Shown here piece by piece: positions 9,115 to 16,770 of a DNA stretch of 64,000 nt. The position numbers and the translations under genes are program-made. The notes beneath the pieces are model-generated. The model ran no database searches and was not told where the DNA came from. It saw nothing but the letters and a program-made list of their open reading frames with translations. The first letter of the stretch is position 1, and each line of letters opens with the position of its first letter. This DNA is from Xanthomonas campestris pv. phormiicola (GTDB taxonomy: Bacteria; Pseudomonadota; Gammaproteobacteria; Xanthomonadales; Xanthomonadaceae): positions 2,617,001-2,681,000 of the forward strand of contig CP102593.1 in the NCBI GenBank assembly GCA_025666215.1, written 5' to 3'.

Positions 9115-9741
9115 TCAGTTCAGGTCGATCATCGTGGCCGACAGCGCCAGGTTCTGGCCGCCCTGCAACTGCATGGCGGTATCGGTCAGGGTGGCCTTGA
9201 CGCTGCCGGCGCTGTTCTGCACCGCGACCTGCGCCCCGCTGAGGGTCAGCGTGCCCTTGGCGCTGATGGCGAGGTCGCCTTCGCTGCTGATCGATATCGT
9301 GTTGCTGGCGGTATCGATCTGGATACGGTTGTTGTTGTTGTCGACGATGACGATGCGGCCTTTGCCCTCGTCGCTGTCGTCGAGCAGGACGGTCTTGCCG
9401 CTGCGGGTCTTGATCATGCGCAGGTCCTGCTGCTGCGCCGCTGCCACGGGCGGCAGCTGCGCGCCGTTCCACAGGAAACCGAGTACGTAGGCACGGCTGG
9501 CGTCGCCGTTGGCGAAGGACAGCAGCGCCGAGTCGCCGATCTGCGGCAGGAAGAAGGCGCCGTAGTCGGGGCCGCCGAAGAAGCTCACGATCTGCAGCCA
9601 GTCCGATTCGATCGATGCGTCCATCAAGATGAAGCGCACCTTGACCCGCCCCCAACCCTGCGGGTCCTTCGTGTCGAGCACGGTGCCGAGCGTGACCCCG
9701 AACGCCATGCTGTCGAGGGTGACGGCGTCATCCGGGTTCAT
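9115..9741 (-). CDS. eCIS spike protein, VgrG/gp5-like beta-helix part
   Basis: A 208-residue protein. The N-terminal half is an OB-fold-like region with the VgrG/gpV signature PQGWGRVKVRFI, SDWLQIV and PQIGDSALLSFANGD. The C-terminal half (from about residue 125) is a repetitive beta region (RIQIDTASNTISISSEGD, LAISAKGTLTLSGAQVAV) that would trimerise into the needle. The hub (gp27-like) part is encoded as a separate gene directly upstream, so Afp8 is here split in two. The start ATG overlaps the upstream stop by four bases, which should keep the two parts equimolar. Confidence 0.85.
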   Translation of the reverse strand: MNPDDAVTLDSMAFGVTLGTVLDTKDPQGWGRVKVRFILMDASIESDWLQIVSFFGGPDYGAFFLPQIGDSALLSFANGDASRAYVLGFLWNGAQLPPVAAAQQQDLRMIKTRSGKTVLLDDSDEGKGRIVIVDNNNNRIQIDTASNTISISSEGDLAISAKGTLTLSGAQVAVQNSAGSVKATLTDTAMQLQGGQNLALSATMIDLN

Positions 9742-10781
9742 GCGCCGGTTCTCCTGAGTTTGAATTCGGTCTGGTAGCCGCTGTCGACGTCGTAGCTGTG
9801 CACGCTGGAGGTGATGTAGTAGATGCCGTTGAAGCGCTGGCTCAGCCCGCTCAGCTTGACGTTGACGCCGGCGACAAGGTCGGGGTCGCCGAGCATGCTG
9901 CTGCTGCCCTCGATGAACGGGCCGAGATTGCGCTGGTACTGCGCCTTGGCCACAGCCTGCAACGCTTCCGGAGTGCTGATGTTGGGGCGCAGGTACTGCA
10001 CCGAGGAGGCCGGAAAAGCGTCGGCCATCTGGTAGCCGGTCTGGCGGCCACCCATCTTGTCCTGGGTGGTTCCCGCATCGGTCACCGCGCTGACGGTCCG
10101 GTTGGAGGCCAGGTCGTAGCCGGTGACAGTCGTGGTTCGGCCGAGTGTGGGCAGGCGCAGACTCAGTTCCAGATCGGTGGCGTCCAGCGGATAGTTGACC
10201 GTGCGCACCGGGCTGCCGCCTTCGGCCGATGGACGGAACACCAGCGTGGTCTGATCCATCATCAGCTCGTAGTTGATCTGCGCGCAGCGCTGCATCAGGA
10301 ATTCGTAGTCGGTGACGTTGTTCTGCAGCACGTAATCGTTGATCACGCCGTTTTGGCCGACCAGCTTTACGGTCAGCCCGGCCGCGCGCGCCACCTGGGC
10401 GACGATGTCGTTGTCGTTGGATTTCAGATAGGTGCGGGTGCGCGTGCCGAACTTCAGCCAGTACAGGCGGTCGAAGCCGCGGATCGTCGCGGTCGAGTAC
10501 GTGGAAAAATGCGGTTCGATCGCGGTGATCTCGCCGCTGACCAGTTGCCTTGTGCCGTCGATGCCGAGGAATACCGCGATCGCGTCGCCTGGCTTGAACA
10601 CGTCGAGATCGACGTCCTGCCAGGCAGCGGACGCCGAGGTGATGGTGAGCGTGAAGCTGAACATCGTCGGTACGTTGATCTCGTTTTCGACCCGTACGTT
10701 CTGGATCGCCGCAATCACGTTGCTCGGCAAGGCCTGCCGGTTCTTCAGGATCCGGAAGGCCCCGGTCTGCACGCTAGACAT
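9738..10781 (-). CDS. eCIS hub protein, gp27/late-control-D-like
   Basis: A 347-residue protein from the ATG at 10781, which overlaps the upstream stop by eight bases; an upstream in-frame start at 10808 is less likely. The sequence fits the phage late control D/VgrG N-terminal (gp27-like) family: a beta-rich first domain (MFSFTLTIT, DVDLDVFKPGDAIAVFLG), a GEITAIEPHFS loop, and ending QRFNGIYYITSSVHSYD, with SGYQTEFKLRR at the C-terminus as in gpD-type hubs. It would form the trimeric hub at the end of the tube, carrying the gp5-like spike encoded next. Confidence 0.85.
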   Translation of the reverse strand: MSSVQTGAFRILKNRQALPSNVIAAIQNVRVENEINVPTMFSFTLTITSASAAWQDVDLDVFKPGDAIAVFLGIDGTRQLVSGEITAIEPHFSTYSTATIRGFDRLYWLKFGTRTRTYLKSNDNDIVAQVARAAGLTVKLVGQNGVINDYVLQNNVTDYEFLMQRCAQINYELMMDQTTLVFRPSAEGGSPVRTVNYPLDATDLELSLRLPTLGRTTTVTGYDLASNRTVSAVTDAGTTQDKMGGRQTGYQMADAFPASSVQYLRPNISTPEALQAVAKAQYQRNLGPFIEGSSSMLGDPDLVAGVNVKLSGLSQRFNGIYYITSSVHSYDVDSGYQTEFKLRRTGA

Positions 10782-11418
10782 GGGCGAGTCCCTCGAAACT
10801 TTCCCCATGCGTATCGACGATCACCAGCAGGCGCCCGATGTCCGCACGGGTGGGGAAGTTCAACGGGTCGTCGATGCCGTTGGCCGCGGCGATCAGGCGC
10901 CACTGCTCGGGATCGCCCAGGGTGCGCTGCGCGATCAGGTACAGCCGGTCGTTCTCGCGCACCTGCCATAGCCGCCGGCAATTGAACTTTCCCTGGGCAT
11001 GCTGGTCTTCCTGCGGCGTCAGCACCGATTTGAAGGTGACCGACAGTTCCGCCCGCACCGGCACCCCGGAACTGAGGAACATCGTGAATTTCTGGTCGAG
11101 CTTGCTGATCATGCCCACGAACAGCGGCCCGGCCCAGGTGAATACCAGCACCGGCGGTTCGCGCCGGTCGCCGTTGCCGACGCTCGGCTGCGTCAGCGCG
11201 ACAATCCGGTTGGTCTTGGTCCTCACATCGGCCTGCTGTTCGTAGGTATCGAAGAACAGCGAGACGGTCAGGTCGTCGTCCTCGACCCGCTGGAACTGGA
11301 TATTCGAGCCTTGGCCCTGCAGCACCACGGTCTTGTTCAGCGACAACTCGGTGGGGTTGTACATGACCGGGATCTCTTCCCGCGTCTGCTGCACGACGAT
11401 CTTGGCCATCTCCAGCAT
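10774..11418 (-). CDS. LysM-containing hub/tube-end protein (Afp7-like)
   Basis: A 214-residue protein. The N-terminal domain begins with KIVVQQTREEIPVMYNPTEL, a feature of Afp7/gp53-type proteins. The C-terminus (from about residue 150) is a LysM-like module: RENDRLYLIAQRTLGDPEQW, then IAAANGIDDPLNFPTRADIG. In Afp/PVC particles this protein bridges tube and hub. The ATG at 11418 shares one base with the upstream TGA, showing translational coupling to the long disordered protein. Confidence 0.85.
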   Translation of the reverse strand: MLEMAKIVVQQTREEIPVMYNPTELSLNKTVVLQGQGSNIQFQRVEDDDLTVSLFFDTYEQQADVRTKTNRIVALTQPSVGNGDRREPPVLVFTWAGPLFVGMISKLDQKFTMFLSSGVPVRAELSVTFKSVLTPQEDQHAQGKFNCRRLWQVRENDRLYLIAQRTLGDPEQWRLIAAANGIDDPLNFPTRADIGRLLVIVDTHGESFEGLAHV

Positions 11419-13064
11419 CAGCGCACCGCCTTGCGGTAGCGTTCGACGCGATCCGAGTGGGCGAGGGCGGCCTGGACCTGCCGGACCAGCTGCTTAACCG
11501 TCTGCGGAGAAAGCAGCGCGTTCGCCACCGCCGCCTGCAGCGACTGGCCATGGCGCTGTTGCAGCAGCTCGCGCACAACCTGGGTCTGTACGCTGTGTTC
11601 GATCCGCTTGGTGTCGTGCGCCCACTGCGCGGCGCCAGGCGTCGGCGGACGACGATAGGCGAGCGCCTGCGCGGCGCTCGCGGCGTAGCGCTGCAAGGCC
11701 TGCGCCGGTGCCGGCGTGTCGATCGACACCGATGCGGCGGCCGCTGGGATGGCGATCGTCGTGCCGCTGGCCGCTGGCGCCGCGGTGGATGGGGGCGCCG
11801 CATGAGACGCGCGGGGGCCGATCCGGACGGCGGCCGCGCGTGTCTGCGACAGCGGGTCCGCAAGCGTCCTGGCGGGCGTGCGCGCCACGCGCTCGGCCAT
11901 GCTGATGCCCAGCGCTGCCTGCTCTGGCCATGGCGCGCCCACCGGAGGCCGCGTAGTTGATGCCGACCGCGGCAGGGCGGCGCGGTGCGGGGCTGCAGGC
12001 GATGTCGGCTCGGCCGCGATCCAGCGCACGCCTGTGGCCGTTCCCGATTGAGGCCTTGCGGGCGTGGTCACGGTCCGCAAGGCCGCAGCGGCGCCCTGTG
12101 CTGCTGGCGGTGCCAGAAGCGACAGTGTGTGCGACGGCATGTGCAACTGCGCTTGGGACGGCGCTTGCGATTCCTCGCTGGGCCGTGGCCGCGCGCCGGC
12201 GAAGGCGAGCGTGGCGGTCCTGGACGTGGGCTGCAGCGCAGTGCCGGCGTGCATGTGCATGCGATTGGCGATGCCGGCGCCCGTCGCGGCGCGGTCCTTC
12301 GCCGCATTCCGCAGCAACACCCTCCGTGGCGTTGGCGTCGCACCGCTCGCGCGTCTGCCGTCGCGCGGCGCGGCGGCGCTCACGCCGGTGCCTGGCGCTT
12401 GCATCGCCGCTGCCACGCGCAGGGCCGGTGGGCGCGTCAGGTGCGACGTCGTCGGCGTGATGTCGCGATCGCGCGCCACGCGCATCAGCCGCGGGCGGCG
12501 GTGGCGACCAGACCGCACCGCGACAGTCTCCCGCGCGTCCAGCGTGCGCGCGTGGTGCGTAACCGGCGCTGGGTCTGACAATCGCCGCATTGCCGGCAAC
12601 GCCGGGGCGGCCGCTCCGGTGTGGCGATAGGTCGGCAAGGCCGCATCGAGCCGCACGTGCCGTGGAGGCGTCGCCGCCGCGGCAACGCGAAAAACCCGCG
12701 ACTGCGACGCGATAGCGCGGTACCGTCCCCCGCTCGTCAAGGAGCCGATGGCGAGCACTGGTCGAGACCGGGATCGGCGCTGGCGTTCGCGCAGCTGCGT
12801 GCGCTGCCAAAGGTGTTGCAGCAACCGCTGCGTCGCGCTCAGCAGGCGCCGGATATCCTGGTGCAGCCCCATCCATTGCGGCGTTGCGTTGCGTTGTGGC
12901 CACAGGTAGTCGAGACGCGGCGCGGCATCGGCGGCCGATGCCGCGATCCGCACGCCGACCCTGGCCAGGTGCCGGCACTTTGGCAACCGGCGCGCGGCCT
13001 CGAGGCTATGTGCCTGAAGCCTCGCGCCGCGGTGGGCGGAAAAGGCAGGCGGCGGCGCTGGCAT
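11418..13064 (-). CDS. long disordered Ala/Arg/Pro/Thr-rich protein of the eCIS operon
   Basis: A 548-residue protein (ATG at 13064; an upstream TTG at 13067 would add one residue). Both ends overlap neighbouring genes by a single base in TGATG junctions, which strongly supports this reading frame over the other long open frames in this GC-rich stretch. Most of the sequence (about residues 90-460) is low-complexity A, R, P, T, S with no predicted fold. Residues ~45-85 (LWPQRNATPQWMGLHQDIRR) and the last ~90 (LLSPQTVKQLVRQVQAALAH) look helical. In Afp/PVC the gene at this place (afp6) is very short, so this is an enlarged or unrelated insertion. Function unknown; a tube-lumen, cargo-binding or scaffold role is only inference. 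Confidence 0.6.
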   Translation of the reverse strand: MPAPPPAFSAHRGARLQAHSLEAARRLPKCRHLARVGVRIAASAADAAPRLDYLWPQRNATPQWMGLHQDIRRLLSATQRLLQHLWQRTQLRERQRRSRSRPVLAIGSLTSGGRYRAIASQSRVFRVAAAATPPRHVRLDAALPTYRHTGAAAPALPAMRRLSDPAPVTHHARTLDARETVAVRSGRHRRPRLMRVARDRDITPTTSHLTRPPALRVAAAMQAPGTGVSAAAPRDGRRASGATPTPRRVLLRNAAKDRAATGAGIANRMHMHAGTALQPTSRTATLAFAGARPRPSEESQAPSQAQLHMPSHTLSLLAPPAAQGAAAALRTVTTPARPQSGTATGVRWIAAEPTSPAAPHRAALPRSASTTRPPVGAPWPEQAALGISMAERVARTPARTLADPLSQTRAAAVRIGPRASHAAPPSTAAPAASGTTIAIPAAAASVSIDTPAPAQALQRYAASAAQALAYRRPPTPGAAQWAHDTKRIEHSVQTQVVRELLQQRHGQSLQAAVANALLSPQTVKQLVRQVQAALAHSDRVERYRKAVR

Positions 13065-13555
13065 CAACGTGTGCCTCCAGCGGAGTGCCTCTTTATGCCT
13101 TCATGGGCCAGGGTGAAACTCTGCGTCGCGATCAAGGTCTGGCTGGCATCGACGCTGGGCCCCTGCCATTCGATCGGCCACGCGTTGTAGAAGTTCCAGC
13201 TGACGGTCGGACTGCCGAGCGGATCGAGCAGATAGATCGATCCGTTCTGGCGCGTGATCTCGCCGCGCAACGCCGCTGCGTACCAGCCCCACATCGAATC
13301 GCTCGCGGTGATGCCGGACTTCAAAACCAGATCCGTGTAGGTCACCTGGCCGGGAAGCCTGTATTCGGTGTCGTTGACCCCGCCCTGGCGCACCGTCTTC
13401 ACTTCGTTCTTCGATTGCAATCCTTCCACCGAGGTGAACCCGCCGACGACGATACCGCCGACCTCGACGCAGAAGTTGTAGGCCATGAATGGATTGGCGG
13501 ATACGCCCGATCTGCGTCCGGTAGCGCCGCCCGTGCCGTTGCGACCGATAGACAT
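13064..13555 (-). CDS. eCIS inner tube protein 2 (Afp5/Hcp/gp19-like)
   Basis: A 163-residue protein of the T4 gp19-like tube family. After a glycine-rich N-terminus the tube signature appears: SANPFMAYNFCVEVGGIVVG, GFTSVEGLQSKNEVKTVRQGG, then DLVLKSGITASDSMWGWY and a C-terminal WNFYNAWPIEWQGPS, where W-N-x-x-N-A-W-P is shared with tube protein 1 of this locus. Second tube paralogues in eCIS usually form the tube layers next to the baseplate. Its start lies two bases after the stop of the upstream DUF6760-like frame, and its stop shares one base with the next ATG. Confidence 0.88.
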   Translation of the reverse strand: MSIGRNGTGGATGRRSGVSANPFMAYNFCVEVGGIVVGGFTSVEGLQSKNEVKTVRQGGVNDTEYRLPGQVTYTDLVLKSGITASDSMWGWYAAALRGEITRQNGSIYLLDPLGSPTVSWNFYNAWPIEWQGPSVDASQTLIATQSFTLAHEGIKRHSAGGTR

Positions 13556-13556
13556 C

Positions 13557-13748
13557 TCATGCTCCCAGGTGAAGGCTTTTTTGCCGTTCGTCGCTGTTCA
13601 TCGTCTGGTTGATCCGGCTGATCCGTTCGCACCAGCGGCGACGTTCGGCATGTTCCATCGCGGTGATTTCCCCGTACGACCAGTGGAAGTGATACGCGAT
13701 GAACGCGATCTCTTCGTAAAGATGGTCGGGAACTACAGGGAGCCGCGT
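13557..13748 (-). CDS. DUF6760-like C-terminal extension, reached by putative -1 frameshift from the assembly chaperone
   Basis: The open frame encodes 63 residues from the slip site to TGA at 13559-13557, with the core YEEIAFIAYHFHWSYGEITA and a basic helix MEHAERRRWCERISRINQ, a pattern known to me as DUF6760 in eCIS and contractile tail loci. No ATG, GTG or TTG occurs in this frame from the core back through at least 13860, inside the upstream chaperone gene. A slippery GGGAAAA lies 13 bases before the chaperone stop, and a -1 shift there enters exactly this frame. The fusion would be 114 + 63 = 177 residues. Alternative explanations are initiation at a rare codon (GTA or GTT near the expected start) or a sequencing error. 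Confidence 0.65.
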   Translation of the reverse strand, partial: TRLPVVPDHLYEEIAFIAYHFHWSYGEITAMEHAERRRWCERISRINQTMNSDERQKSLHLGA

Positions 13749-14089
13749 TTTCCCACTTGTTCGAACCCCGGCAGCTGTACCACCTTGTCTTCCGGATCGA
13801 CCTGGTTGATGCGGTTGTACAACTCCTGCAGGTAGGCGAAGTCGGCGGAGAACAGATCCTCGATGACCTTGGTGTTGACCATGTCCAGGGTGCCAAGCCG
13901 TACCACCACCCGCGACAGCACGATGATCGCCAGGTAGGCCGGGTTGCTCTGCACCCGGTGGTCCTTCAACGGCAGGATCTCGTCGCCGGCGGTGGCCAGG
14001 CGCATCACCCCGTTGTTGTGCAAATTGCCGTCGCTGTCGCGGTAGCCAAGCGGCAACGCGAACTCGATCTCGGTACTGATGGCTTTCAT
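13733..14089 (-). CDS. tail assembly chaperone-like protein (TAC / Mu gp41 type)
   Basis: A 118-residue protein. It fits the phage tail assembly chaperone E/gp41/gp14 pattern: an N-terminal IEFALPLGYRDSDGNLHNNG hairpin, a VMRLATAGDEI segment, then a helical part with NPAYLAIIVLSRVVVRLG, and FAYLQELYNRINQ near the end. In phages such chaperones coat the tape measure during tail assembly and often come in two forms through a programmed -1 frameshift. It lies 12 bases after tube protein 1, and its last codons contain the putative slip site leading to the DUF6760-like frame. Product: a short chaperone, plus possibly a 177-residue extended form. Confidence 0.75.
   Translation of the reverse strand: MKAISTEIEFALPLGYRDSDGNLHNNGVMRLATAGDEILPLKDHRVQSNPAYLAIIVLSRVVVRLGTLDMVNTKVIEDLFSADFAYLQELYNRINQVDPEDKVVQLPGFEQVGKRGSL
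13748..13754 (-). promoter_or_regulatory. putative -1 ribosomal frameshift site (GGGAAAA)
   Basis: On the minus strand the chaperone codons GTG GGA AAA CGC contain the heptamer G GGA AAA, which fits the X XXY YYZ rule; the lambda G/GT tail-chaperone shift uses the very similar GGGAAAG. A -1 slip gives GGG AAA ACG and continues into the DUF6760-like frame. I see no clear downstream pseudoknot or stem by eye. Confidence 0.6.
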
Positions 14090-14101
14090 GTTGTGCTCCG
14101 C

Positions 14102-14548
14102 TCAGGAAACGCGCGTCATGTATTGCAGGGTCAGTTCGAAGGTCTCGACCATCACGTCGCTGCTGGTGGCGTTCAGCCCGGTGCTTTCGTACTTGCTGGG
14201 CCAGGCGTTGATGACGTTCCAGCGCGCCTTGGGCGCTCCGCCCGCATCGAGCAGGATCAGCGAGATGTTCTTCTGCGCGCCTTGCGCGGTGGAACCCTTC
14301 TGGGCGACCAGCTGGTGCCAGTTGTACAGATCCATCGAATCGGTGATGCCTTTCTTCAGCGACAGCTTGCCGTAGGTGGTCAGGCCGGAGAACGAGCGCT
14401 TGTAGGTCGGGTCGGTGCCTTCGCGGTAATCGACCGTCTCGACCGTGCTGTCGGGGATCGTGGCCTCGGAGAAGGACGCGATCTGGATGCCGGAAATCTC
14501 GACCTGAAAGCGGAAGCCGCGGTAGGGGTTGGTCAGTTGTGCTGCCAT
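14102..14548 (-). CDS. eCIS inner tube protein 1 (Afp1/gp19-like)
   Basis: A 148-residue protein with the gp19/Hcp-like tube fold signature: MAAQLTNPYRGFRFQVEISG, then SFSEATIPDSTVETVDYREG, GLTTYGKLSLKKGIT, YNWHQLVAQ and a final WNVINAWPSKYESTG. It should form the stacked hexameric inner tube through which cargo is loaded. Position right after the sheath gene (31-base gap) is standard for eCIS. The paralogous second tube protein is encoded two genes downstream. Confidence 0.92.
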   Translation of the reverse strand: MAAQLTNPYRGFRFQVEISGIQIASFSEATIPDSTVETVDYREGTDPTYKRSFSGLTTYGKLSLKKGITDSMDLYNWHQLVAQKGSTAQGAQKNISLILLDAGGAPKARWNVINAWPSKYESTGLNATSSDVMVETFELTLQYMTRVS

Positions 14549-14579
14549 GCTGATGCTCCATGAACGATACGGCTAGCCC

Positions 14580-16175
14580 TCAGGCACTGGCATCGGGGCC
14601 TGCGGTCTTCTGCGTCATGCGGATGATGACGAACTCGGCCGGACGCACCGGCGCGACACCCACATCGATGTACATCTGCCCCTGCACACGTGTCTCGGGC
14701 GGGTTGTTGGAGGTGTCGCAGGTCACGAAGAACGACTCGGCCGCGGTGGCGCCGAACAGTCCGCCGGCCTGCCACAGCGCGGTGAGGAATGCGCCGACGT
14801 CGCGGGTGACCGATGCCCAGGTCTGCGCATCGTTGGGTTCGAACACCACCCATTGCAGGCTTTGCTTCAGGCTCTGCTCGATGTAGATGAAGAGCCGGCG
14901 CACGCTCAGGTAGGTCCAGTCGCTGCCCGGCGGCACCAGCGTGCGCGCTCCCCAGATCACGTTGCCGTAGCGGAGGAAGTTGCGAATGGCGTTGATTCCC
15001 TGGGGATTGAGCGTGTCCTGGTCGGCGTCATTGATCTGCGCGTTGAGCTGCACCACGCTCAGCAGCGCGCCGTCGCCGACGCCAGCGGGCGACTTCCAGA
15101 CCCCCACGTTGTTGTCGGTGAACGCGTAGCGTCCCAGCACCGGCCCCGACGGCGGTATCGGGACGTTGGCGCCGGCTACCGGGTTGTAGATCCAGACCCA
15201 GGGGTAATAGATCGCCCCATAGCTGGAATTCAACGCGGGTGCGGTGGTGCTGCCGGCTTTGAAGCTGCTGATGCCTGCCACGGTCTGGTCGAACGGTGGG
15301 TCGCAGACATAGAACAAGTTGCGCATCGACGCGCCCTCGCAGAACAGCAGCGCCGCGCTGATCAAGGCCGCCTGCTGCGGGATGCTGGGTAGGCCGCCCG
15401 CGTCGGTCGCGTTGACCGTATCGGGCATCGCCAGCAGGCTTGCGCCCTGAACGTTGGTCAAGGTGGCCGTCGCGCTCTCGAAATCCCAGGTCGCCGCCGC
15501 GCCGCCTTGCAGCGGCGTCGCCTTGCTGCTGTTGGGTGGACGCGTGCTGCCGGTTACCACCGCGCGCACGAACATCGAATTGGCGTTGATCGCGGCGGGC
15601 AGGGCGGTGCCCATGCTGCTGGCCGTATAGCCGTTGTAGGCTTCCAGCACGTAATAGGACTTACCGAGGATCGGCTGCAGCGCGAGATTGTTCTGCACGA
15701 TGTAGGCTTGCAGCGTGGCCGTGGCCGCGCTCGCTGCGCTCAACGATGCCGGGTCGACGACGATGCTGAGATTGAAGACCTGCGATACCGCACTGTCCGG
15801 ACCGCTGGCGTTGCTGATCGTGAAACCGAGCACGTTGGCCCAAGGGCCTGGCGTGACGGCGCTCAGCTTGATGCCGCCTGCGGCGGCGTTGGCCTGTTTG
15901 CCCGTCCCCTTGGTGTCGGCGACGCGGACGATGTAGCACGCCGTTCCGCCCTCGTTGAAGAACTCGAAGACCGCCCACGACACCATGCCGTTCCAGACCA
16001 GTCCGCCGAATTGACGCTGGTAGGCGCTCCAGCTGGTGATCAGCGTAGGCTGCTGGCTGGAACCGAACTCGGTCACGCCTACGAACACGGCGGTCGAGGT
16101 GGAAACGCCCTGGATGGTGCGGGCGCTTGGAATTTCCTCGATGTAGACGCCGGGATGATAGTAGTTGGTCGCCAA
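14580..16175 (-). CDS. eCIS contractile sheath protein (Afp2-like)
   Basis: A 531-residue tail sheath protein. The N-terminus YYHPGVYIEEIPSARTIQGV and the following STAVFVGVTEFG are sheath hallmarks (P-G-V-Y-x-E-E, then F-V-G). The C-terminus has INAIRNFLRYGNVIWGARTL, WTYLSVRRLFIYIEQSLKQ, VFEPND and a last strand PAEFVIIRMTQK, all conserved in contractile sheaths. The start codon is TTG at 16175 with GAGAGAG-type purines upstream; no in-frame ATG precedes the conserved N-terminus. Only one sheath gene is visible, unlike the three in Afp, so this is a simpler eCIS type. Confidence 0.95.
   Translation of the reverse strand: MATNYYHPGVYIEEIPSARTIQGVSTSTAVFVGVTEFGSSQQPTLITSWSAYQRQFGGLVWNGMVSWAVFEFFNEGGTACYIVRVADTKGTGKQANAAAGGIKLSAVTPGPWANVLGFTISNASGPDSAVSQVFNLSIVVDPASLSAASAATATLQAYIVQNNLALQPILGKSYYVLEAYNGYTASSMGTALPAAINANSMFVRAVVTGSTRPPNSSKATPLQGGAAATWDFESATATLTNVQGASLLAMPDTVNATDAGGLPSIPQQAALISAALLFCEGASMRNLFYVCDPPFDQTVAGISSFKAGSTTAPALNSSYGAIYYPWVWIYNPVAGANVPIPPSGPVLGRYAFTDNNVGVWKSPAGVGDGALLSVVQLNAQINDADQDTLNPQGINAIRNFLRYGNVIWGARTLVPPGSDWTYLSVRRLFIYIEQSLKQSLQWVVFEPNDAQTWASVTRDVGAFLTALWQAGGLFGATAAESFFVTCDTSNNPPETRVQGQMYIDVGVAPVRPAEFVIIRMTQKTAGPDASA
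15597..15604 (+). promoter_or_regulatory. KOPS-like octamer GGGCAGGG
   Basis: GGGNAGGG match on the plus strand, directed toward the dif-like site. Confidence 0.35.
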
Positions 16176-16194
16176 GGTCGTGCTCTCTCAACAG

Positions 16195-16770
16195 TTAACG
16201 TAGTTCGGTGGCCACGTATTGGGTGGTCGCAGGTTCCAGTACCAACTGCACTTCGATGGTCGTGTGACCGCTCTTGCTGAAGGTCAGTGTTACTTCGGTC
16301 TTGGCCGCCAGCTTGCCGCGCAACGCCAGGGCATAGCGGCCCAGGTAACGTCCGTAGTCGGAGGTCTGCGTGCTGGCGTCGCGCGGCTTGGCTTGCCAAT
16401 TCTGATAGCGCGCAGCGACGCTGACCCCGGCGAGCGGAGTCTGCTGCGATGCCGACAGCACCAGGCCGCGGATCAACGTGGTGCCGGCAGGGTAGGGATA
16501 CAGTGGACTGGGAGCGAGTCTGCACGGGACGATCGCTTCGGCCAGAGGCAGACGCGGCGGCACGCTGAAATCGACTCGCTGTGGAAAAAAAGGCAGTGCC
16601 TGCAGGGTGAGCTGATAGTCGCCGTCCTCCAACTCGCTGAACGCATAGAAGCCGTCGGCCTTGGCATGAGGATGGCAGGGCTGGCCGTTGAGCACGAATG
16701 TCGGACGCACTCCGACCATTGGCGCGTCATTGAAGCCGTCGATCAGTTGCACCACCGCGCTGAGCCTCAT
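16195..16770 (-). CDS. carboxypeptidase-regulatory-like beta-sandwich protein
   Basis: A 191-residue protein starting at the ATG at 16770, which overlaps the Pvc16-like stop by four bases (ATGA). Two Ig-like or carboxypeptidase-regulatory-like units can be seen: residues ~12-80 (KADGFYAFSELEDGDYQLTL) and ~95-185 (TLIRGLVLSASQQTPLAGVS, TSDYGRYLGRYALALRGK). The D/S-x-G-x-Y-x-F pattern is typical of such domains. Its place between terminator and sheath suggests an exposed structural or collar protein. No enzymatic motif is visible. Confidence 0.65.
   Translation of the reverse strand: MRLSAVVQLIDGFNDAPMVGVRPTFVLNGQPCHPHAKADGFYAFSELEDGDYQLTLQALPFFPQRVDFSVPPRLPLAEAIVPCRLAPSPLYPYPAGTTLIRGLVLSASQQTPLAGVSVAARYQNWQAKPRDASTQTSDYGRYLGRYALALRGKLAAKTEVTLTFSKSGHTTIEVQLVLEPATTQYVATELR
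16490..16497 (+). promoter_or_regulatory. KOPS-like octamer GGGTAGGG
   Basis: GGGNAGGG match on the plus strand, directed toward the dif-like site. Confidence 0.35.

Noticed and set aside
11494..12978. Alternative minus-strand frame (494 codons) overlapping the disordered eCIS protein
   Set aside because: It does not connect to the neighbouring stops and starts, whereas the 548-codon frame shares TGATG junctions at both ends.
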